From assembly GCA_947652115.1 (NCBI GenBank), contig OX393569.1, positions 21,337,773 to 21,401,772 of the forward strand: 64,000 nucleotides of DNA. The letters run 5' to 3'. Position 1 is the stretch's first letter; the number at the start of each line of letters is the position of its first letter. Positions 56,686 through 64,000 of this stretch are shown here, in pieces. The stretch is from Blastomussa wellsi (lineage: Eukaryota > Cnidaria > Anthozoa > Scleractinia > Plerogyridae). The translations under genes were made by a program, and so were the position numbers. A model generated the notes under the pieces. That model was not told the origin of the DNA and made no database searches. It saw nothing but the letters and a program-made list of their open reading frames with translations.

Positions 56686-57240
56686 ATGCACTTGGGTCAT
56701 GGTGTTTCTACAAAAGATGGCGGCAACATCAGGAATGGCGACTGGATGCAAGATCAAACGCTTAAAGATGACTTATCAAGGTACGTCCGGCAAAACTGGA
56801 AAAAAATTGAGATTTTAGACTTCATAGAATCGAAATACCCTATGTATGCATGGAGTGAGCGAACGTTAGCACGCAGGCTGCAGTACTTTGACATAAAGTT
56901 CACGAATTTTGAAGTGGATATTGGGGGTGTAAAAGAAGCTGTGAGACGCGAAATGGATGGTCCGGGACAGCTGCTTGGCTATCGTTCCATGCAACAAAAG
57001 GTACGCGAGATTCACGGGCTAAATGTGCCCCGTGAGGTTGTTTACGCTGTGATGAAAGAAGTCACCCCGGAAGGGCTTCAAGCTAGAGGAGAAAACACAG
57101 GTGGCAGAGGAGTTATGCATGAAACATCAATAAAAGAAACGTCTTACCTTCGTTCTTGTATTTATTCTCTCAGTTTAAACCTCATTTGCGAACCAAACAT
57201 ACGTATTCATCACAGGGAGCAGAGGAGTTATGCTTGAAAC
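56686..57240 (+). pseudogene. N-terminal fragment of an integrase/transposase-like protein
   Basis: The frame from 56686 reads a helix-turn-helix-like region (YAWSERTLARRLQYFDIKF), then REMDGPGQLLGYRSMQQKV, LNVPREVVYAVMKEVTPEGL. To my knowledge this resembles the N-terminal part of uncharacterised integrase-core proteins that are common in cnidarian and fish genomes. The catalytic core that should follow is absent: the frame runs into the inserted repeat at about 57105 and stops at 57237. A truncated transposase of the surrounding element is likely; family assignment is from memory. Confidence 0.55.
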
Positions 57241-57582
57241 ATCAATAAAACGTCTTACCCTCGTTCTTGTATTTATTCTCTCAGTTTAAACCTCATTTGC
57301 GAACCAAACCTACGTATTCATTTGCGATCGATCGTTTCGAACCGCATAAGTGTCGCTTTCCGAAGCTTCGCTTTCCGAAAATCATTCGTTGGACTTCGTC
57401 CAACTGAATGCACAGTGGTCGACACTATTCAGAATGATGGCGGGTCGAAACGATCGATCGCAAATGAATACGTATGTTTTGTTCCCAAATGAGGTTTTAA
57501 CTAAGAGAATTAATACAAGAACGAAGGTAAGACGTTTCTTTTATTGATGTATCAAGCATAACTCCTCTGCTCCCTGTGGAGA
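57105..57582. mobile_element. Nested TIR element with duplicated left end
   Basis: A block starting GGCAGAGGAGTTATGC (57105) is repeated directly from about 57216 and reappears inverted at about 57440-57582, ending GCATAACTCCTCTGCTCCC. The outer arms share CGATCGATCGTTTCGA and GTAAGACGTTTCTTTTATTG. It interrupts the transposase frame, so it is younger than the host element. Confidence 0.7.
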
Positions 57583-57920
57583 AAATGCTTCAATCGCACA
57601 TCGCTAAGGAGCCACGCAAAAGATCACCGATTAGGATTGTGGGCTATGGCATCGATAGGCCACGAGCTATTTTTTTTTTTTACAAAAAAAAAACCTTATG
57701 GCACTGTTAGGCCAAGGAACGATTATTTTCGTTTCATTTAACTTTTTATTAAAAGGTATTTAGTTTACTTTTTATATTTTTCGTATAAATTTGATTTAAA
57801 GTACCTCGATATTATTTTCTTTTTCGTTTAAAGTTAAAAATAAAATAAAATAACATAATAAATAACAGGAAACTCACAAGATGCGACACAATTTTCTTAT
57901 GGCATTCCTAGGCCACCATA

Positions 57921-60900
57921 CCAACTCACGACCGCCGCTTTTCTGAGAACAGAAGTGCTAATAGCCTTTCTCGCCTGGCCTGTTGAAACTCGATCGCTAA
58001 CTTTACCGCAAGCATTAGCCATCTTGAATCAACAACACATCTCGCTTCTTTGAGACTTGCTGGTGGTTTACGGGTTTCCAGACTTAAAGATGTCTTTCCA
58101 CCACCAGACGGGCGCAAGCATGTCTCAAATAATTCAAAAAGAAGCCGAAATAAGCAGACTTCGTGCCGAAGGTAAGGTTTGAACACCTGATGGCGTTCGG
58201 CGTGTCCTGCGCGCCAAACTAATATAAACGTCAACGAAAGCTTACGTCACAATGCTTGCTGTGCAATGCCGTGTTTGAGAAAATGTAAGCAACAAGATAA
58301 ATCGAGTTTCCTAACCGCTTTCTTTGCACTTTTCCAGTCGAAACCGGAACAAAAAAAGAAAAACGTTTGTTTCTCCGAACAATGAAACCAGTATAAATAC
58401 AAACATTCAAATTCGTTCCGAAACAGTGGCAGAAGCCAGGGTCGTAACGAGGTAAATGGGATCAAAGGCCTAAAAATGGGTGGGGTTCACAGCCCCGGGG
58501 TCTGCGATCGTAATCAGCGGTGTTTTTCATGGAATAAGGGATCATATATATCATATGACATGTCATTCATGTCATCATATCATATGACACGTCATACAAT
58601 CACAGGGCTCCTGCGTTTGACCATTATTTGCTGTCTTGTTGAACCTTTCGACACACCGTTGTCGGACTTGTCGAAGCCGGTTTTATGCGACAGAGAGATG
58701 GAAGAACGGCGATCGTTCATTACGTTAAGTGATTTTAGTCTTGGTGTACAGCTTTTTATCGTGCTAATACATGTATGCAATATTATTCATTTCTGGCCAA
58801 ATTAAACAACAACAAGCTTTATTGCCAAATTAAAAAAGTTAAACATTATTCACAACAATATATTCTATATAAACTAAACAAACTTCATGAACTACACTCT
58901 TTTTTATATAAGAACCTTTTTTATAAGAACGTTGAGGCTGAAATTAGCCAAAATTTTAAGAACGTATAAGAAAGTTGAAATGGCCGAAGAACAGGAATAT
59001 TTACGAGGAGACTTATTTATCTTACACTTAAATTACCTAAAAAGACGGGGACTTGCATTTTCTCGATGAAAAATAGGGGGTCCATATAGGGGTCCATATG
59101 GGGGACCAGAAGGAAAGAAGAAGAAGTAAAGCAAAATTGATAATAAACTTCAAAATTAACAGACAAGAATCATCGATAAACGCAGAGTGGTTCGATTCAA
59201 GACCAGAAGTTGACTTTCTCATATTTCGCAACACCCGCCATGAAGCAAACACTGGTGGTCTTTCGCAACGGATTTTCTTGTTTGTTAATTAACTATTAAA
59301 CCACGACTTGAAAACGCTACTATATGAAAAGCCACAAGCCATTCAGTTTGAAGGCTCAAGAACACATTGCTCAGTTGAGTGGGGTCTGTGCGCCATTCTG
59401 GAGCATCTCGCGATTGGGGGAAGTTGAAATTTCAGTAAGCAAAAATCTTAGATTTTAGCTTGGAAAGAGGCATTACTGGTGTTTTTTGCTTTTATTTCAT
59501 GAAAGTGAGTATTGTGAAGTAAAATTAAAGATGCCAAGGTAGGATTCCACTTATATTTTGGATCAACGACTTTTCCCCTTCTTCCTCACATAGTGTGCCA
59601 TGTTTGATAAAGCCATTGAAACAGAGATTTCTTGAGGAGGGGCAGGGGAGGGAGGGGAGAAGCTATCCCTTTTATAGGCAGTGTACATGTTTAACCGTTT
59701 TGTTTTTCAGTTGTTCCAAACAAAATCATCCAGTCGATAAACAGGCAGGACGATCCCGGAAGCACTTCTGAAACGTTTTTGCTCTGGGTGAACTCTCGAA
59801 ATGTTCCCATTTTTGAATCGTATCATACAATACCTGAAAATTCCTCACATCATAGTGAACTATGCCCACATTGACAGTGATATATTACAACGTGTTTTTA
59901 TACAAGATTGAAACAAAAGTAGGAAAAAGATATGCCTTTTGATTCGATTGTTTTATGGTTGAAAATGAGCGAGCTAGTAGTGGGCCACTTGAAAAAACTC
60001 GTGAATTTGTTAACAAGGAAGCACAGAAGAATCGGAAAAATCAGGCGTGGAAGTGTGGAATAGTCACCCATGTGTATCCCTGAGTATTCCTTGCTCTTTC
60101 ACGGGGAACCTTTTACAAAACTGTTAAGGAGACGTGTTCCTTCAAATGAATATTGGACAGCTCAGTTGAAGAGGTTAATGAAGTTACTCCGGAAACTGGA
60201 ACCTGTTTGGTACTGCTTTGCATGTCAAAATGTTCATTGTTTACATCACGTACTTGCTGATATTCTGAATAAATATTTAATACGCGTCTTTACAACATTT
60301 GTTCCTTTAGTCACATCACACACCTTTTCTATTATATTTTCAAGGAACTTCGGTGTTCAAGTTTAAAGAGCTCGGATTAAAATCTGTGCTTGTCTCCGAT
60401 TTTTACTTTTTGCCCCTGGCGCTCCCCTCGCCCATTTTTCTTTCACCTGCGCAAAATTTGAAATTGATATTGATTCTGCGGCAAGGAACATCGCATTCAA
60501 ACCGGAAAGGATGGATATCCGCCATCTAAAAAGCACATTGATTTTTTCTTTCGTTTTTGGGAAATATACCTTTCTTCAATGTTCTAATTCTCCTACTGTA
60601 GCGCGTGGCAAAATTCCTCTTTCGAAACTTCTCCAACATGCACCATTTCCGTATTAATTGATAAAACAAAACCCTTCAAATCAATGGAAGTTCCGTACAT
60701 TGGTTTATACAGCCTTGTTGTCACGGGCAATAAACAATTATTCTTCCCGCATTTACAAGAGAGTTACATGCTTCGGGAAAATAATAACTGTATCAGTCTC
60801 GTTGAAATTATTTCGCGGTAATTTCACTCACAGATTAGCGGAAACCTAAGCTTTAAATCTCAAATTTCAACAATTTAACATGCAAATTGCGAGCTTCATG

Positions 60901-61588
60901 CATTTGAACAGGTTGTAAACAATCTGCTTTAAATTGTTAGTTGCCAACCACAAAAAAATCGTATTTTGAACCCTAGCCAACAAGGGGTTAATTCGTGAAT
61001 TTTACGAAGATGAACAAGACGGTTCGCTAAATCTTGAAAATTTGGTGTTCGGTTTTCCCGTGTTTACAAAAAAATTATTGCTGTATAATTTTTGCGTGTA
61101 TATAAAGAGCATGTCAATTCGATGATGATCGATTACTCTCGTATCGCCCACAAAACAATTTTATTTTTCTTCGTTTCATTCTCACTCACCTCAAATTAAA
61201 CATACTTACAAGGGTATTTTCATATATACAAATTTTCAACTATATTAGCGAACTTAACTGTACACTGCGTGCTTTAAGTTTAAGATCGGACATTATAAGC
61301 TTAAGCTTTAATACCTGAAGCTAAAACGTTCTCGATATCTTTTGACGTAAATTTACGTGCGCTAGAGTTAAGCTAGAAATTCTCTGTTATTTACAAAGAA
61401 AACGACGACGCTTTCTTACGAAAGAGTTCTAAACTGTTCCGTTCGCATATCAGAATGTCTGTGTGGTTTTGTTCAAGTATAAAAGCTCTTTTAACATTAT
61501 GAATAAAACATAATCTCTGTACAAAATCCAATGCCAGTCCACTGGACATATAAAAATTTGTAGTTGTGGTTCGGTCCATCTTTTTTCG
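57921..61588. other. Intergenic region
   Basis: I see no supported gene. Short frames at 57926-58234 (minus) and 60070-60366 (plus) lack recognisable domains. A small palindrome-rich stretch of CATATGAC units lies at about 58545-58600. The right end includes the 3' UTR of the YPEL gene, with a possible reverse-strand AATAAA near 61160. Confidence 0.4.
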
Positions 61589-62352
61589 CTATTCCCAACC
61601 ATTGTCTTTTATCATATGTGCCATTTCAATGATGAACTTTCCTTCTTTGTACTTTTGGCTGTTTTCAAAGGCATGTTCCTAAAATAGAAGAAAAAAAAAA
61701 ACAGGACGAAAATTAGACCACTCATTTTAAAAGCGCAGCGAGTGTCATATTTTCAACATGGCGATAAATTTGCATTTCAGGTTGTTTTGCGACCCCGCGA
61801 AAAACCCACGCAACACTGGACAGGAAATTCGCCAAAAATCTCGAGGTGAATTCGGCACGCGGAGAAAGAAGAGAGAAACTGGAAATTTACTCACGTATTT
61901 CCATCCCAACGTTGTTTTACAGCACTCGCAATAAATGTCGGCGACTGCGTGCAATCCCGTCAACAGAACTCGTTCCTCGGCTGGACCGCAACCAACGTTC
62001 ACTCTGCGAGAAAAACAAAGCCCCGAAGACCATCAAGAAGTGAAAAATGTCAACCAAACGATCAATTCACAGCTCAATTATTTGCCGAATATACTTACAC
62101 TTTATTGAATAGGTAAGCTCGGCCTTGGCTACCTTGGAACGACTGAAATAAAATGAATTGAATCAACATGGCTGTTGTTGTCACGAACCGCGAAGGATGA
62201 TCTCTTCAAACTTGCGAGACAATTAATTTCGATGAAGACATGACGCTTACCTTTGAAATAAGTTCGTCGTGGTTCGCCAAGTGAGCCCGACAGTGAATGC
62301 AGCTATAGGTTCTATGGCAGTGAGGGAGATACGCTTGAAACGTTTTCACCAT
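61589..62352 (-). CDS. YPEL: Yippee-like protein (YPEL1-4 type), four exons, 114 aa
   Basis: Exons in transcript order: 62352-62251, 62142-62099, 62003-61895, 61678-61589, all with GT-AG borders and matching phases; stop TAG at 61591-61589. The protein reads [20 protein letters not shown], with [60 protein letters not shown] and ends MIKDNGWE, essentially the vertebrate YPEL1-4 sequence. Two C-x-x-C pairs bind zinc in the Yippee fold. Family members are small, extremely conserved, and reported at nucleus, centrosome and spindle; the precise biochemical role is unclear. The start is the ATG just before KTFQAYL, slightly shorter than human forms. Introns are about 100-220 bp. Confidence 0.97.
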
Positions 62353-63736
62353 GATGACGAAGGAAGCAAAATAATATTTCTTCCAAAACGAAAATGTTTC
62401 GAAAATGAAACGCTCCACCAAAAAGAACGTCGACCAAGACTCGAAAGCGCGAGCAAGTCTCAGTTAAAAAAATTCACCAGCTGTAGGTCAAATAATTGAG
62501 CCCAGTCGAAAGCGAAACTTTCACATTTTCCCTTACGAAGTAAACTTTTTCTGTCGCATTCAATGTTGTTTTGAAAATTTGTTTTCCGACACACGTGACA
62601 ACAAAGCTGGGGTTTTGTTCATTTCCACCAATTGGAACGCACGTTTTGATAACCTGAGATAAAGTAACCAATCATAGCGCTCAGATAAAAGTACATGACA
62701 AAGGAAAAGAAAAGGCCCGGAGGGCTCGCCAACTGGAAATAGAAATTCACGGAACCGCGTTGCGTCATGTATTTCCGTCAACACTCAACAGCATACAGGA
62801 GACTTCGAAAAAATAAATTGTTCTTCGTTTATTTACAGATTGCTATTATATGCTCAGCCAAATCAGTGCAATTACAGCCCTTCTATAATTTTTAAATCTA
62901 ATCTGAAACTTCATTTTCGTGACGGAAGACATGTTCGCAGGGTACGTTCATGTGAACTCCAGCTGTGAGGGTCAGTAATTCAGATTCAATGCACGGATTG
63001 CGACTTGTACCCACCATTACTCTCCGTAATAACAGTTCTAGAAGTAAACCGAATTTAATCACATTCTAGATCATGTAACAAAATAAAATGCCAGTTTTCT
63101 TGCCGATATTGGCTGTGTGAATTATTTGGATTTCGCTGATGCAATGATCATATATCACTCAGGATCGCTGTAATAAACAACCGTGATGTTGCTAGCTAAA
63201 CCAGGTGGCCTAAAGACTAATATGTGCTGGAATTGTCGTTTGCAGCAGATTTCTATCTATCTCAAAAAGTATACGAGCCCTCGTTATCTTTAAATAAATC
63301 AATCTTTAAATAAACGAAGAGAAGATGAACAAGTGAACTTGCTTGATTATTAATTGTTATGTTCAAAGAGCGCGAAAGAATTCCGTGACAATATCACGCC
63401 AGACCACCCCACAATCCTTGCTCAGAGTGGATTCGCCGGCGCCTTTGATGCATCATGATCCGAATCACTAATCTTGATCCGGATCACCCCAAAGGAACGC
63501 ACCTTTAGTCTTCGTTGAATTATCCTATAGGGGCGTCTGGCCCTTTTGTGAGGCGTGTTGTCACAAGCATGATCATGCAGCTGGGCTACTTGTAATTCAA
63601 CCCCCTGGAGTACACTCTTCCATTGACCACACCTGGGAGGTAGAGGCTATGTGGGGAGACTCGGCTTGAACTTCTATATAATATTAATTTTGCATCTACT
63701 ATTTTATTTTTCTGATGTAACAGGCGAACCTTCAAA
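62353..63736. other. Region upstream of YPEL
   Basis: Holds the YPEL promoter and leader; no clear TATA box seen. Near 63430-63515 there are GATCCGAATCAC, TGATCCGGATCACC and AAAGGAACGCACC blocks that look like a decayed coral MITE. Frames on either strand are short and featureless. Confidence 0.4.
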
Positions 63737-63806
63737 ATGACCGCGCTCACATTTTGCACAGCCGGAGCACAGTCCCCTTCCGCTCACACAGACCTGGGGA
63801 ATCTGG
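63737..63806 (+). CDS. Possible first coding exon of a gene leaving the window
   Basis: ATG at 63737 follows an acceptor-like GATGTAACAG (63723), and the frame MTALTFCTAGAQSPSAHTDL reaches a good donor (CTGG/GTAAGA at 63807). The pattern fits a small exon, but there is no recognisable domain and no second exon in the window, so it may be chance. Confidence 0.2.
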
Positions 63807-64000
63807 GTAAGAGCAAACTTTTACAGCAAACATTGCAAACATGCAGAACGGACGACAAGTACAAGGGTCACGACAAGGTCATTTTGAATTTATTTGAAGC
63901 CTCATTTAGCTATTTTTGATAATGTCTTCGCTCCCACTTGTGTGGTGCTTCTCGTTCTCATCGCCCCCTAAACCTGTGTTTCCGTTAATTCCACAACTCT

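Larger units (their letters stand above)
56408..57920. mobile_element. Long-TIR DNA transposon, about 1.5 kb, with nested insertion
   Basis: The two ends are inverted over about 290 bp: TATGGTGGCCTAGGAATGCC at the left, and its complement at 57901-57920. The outermost TA on both sides fits a TA target duplication. Inside each TIR the motif TTGGCCTAnnnnTGCCATA or a variant recurs (left copies near 56412, 56617 and 56662), probably transposase sites. The centre holds a broken transposase-like frame (56686-57100) interrupted by another element (57105-57582). Non-autonomous now. Confidence 0.85.

Noticed and set aside
57926..58234. 102-residue minus-strand frame
   Set aside because: No recognisable domain and no splice or promoter support.
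58545..58600. CATATGAC repeats considered as a regulatory array
   Set aside because: Simple AT-rich palindromic repetition with no adjacent gene; no evidence for function.
61391..61579. Minus-strand frame just after the YPEL stop
   Set aside because: Falls in the expected YPEL 3' UTR and has no domain.

Overview
The window looks like nuclear DNA of an anthozoan cnidarian, most likely a stony coral or close relative. It is AT-rich, its genes have canonical GT-AG introns, it carries a dense load of fold-back and MITE-type repeats, a tRNA-derived SINE and a LINE 3' end, and it contains recognisable animal genes. One 200-base assembly gap lies at 8424-8623. Nothing bacterial (operons, ribosome binding sites, CRISPR) is present. 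Identities were assigned by reading translated motifs and exon phases; no database search was possible.

Left part (about 0.7-33.7 kb, + strand): a row of five genes in one direction whose coding regions are long uninterrupted ORFs for low-complexity, charged proteins. Four of the five end in a CaaX prenylation box (CSIM, CTIM, CCIL, CTVM). Three share a tail with a W-x-x-V motif 34-41 residues before the end. Other short similarities link members in pairs. The first protein carries 12 S-x-I-P motifs, the signature of microtubule plus-end (EB1-binding) proteins. I do not recognise a described family. The simplest reading is a diverged tandem cluster of lipid-anchored, partly cytoskeleton-linked scaffold proteins.

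Middle part (36.2-55.4 kb, - strand): a two-pore channel gene (TPC1-like). I rebuilt it as 28 coding exons whose phases all match, giving 764 residues, with the extreme N-terminus unresolved. It is predicted to be an endolysosomal PI(3,5)P2-gated cation channel. Its introns hold many repeats: fold-backs, a SINE, a LINE fragment and MITEs. A MITE with a 9-bp target-site duplication sits just upstream of its first identified exon.

Right part (55.5-64 kb): a GC-rich minisatellite; a long-TIR DNA transposon (56.4-57.9 kb) with a broken integrase/transposase-like ORF and a nested element; then a complete four-exon Yippee-like (YPEL) gene on the - strand (61.6-62.35 kb). A possible first exon of a gene leaving the window lies near 63.7 kb. 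The remaining sequence is non-coding as far as I can tell.
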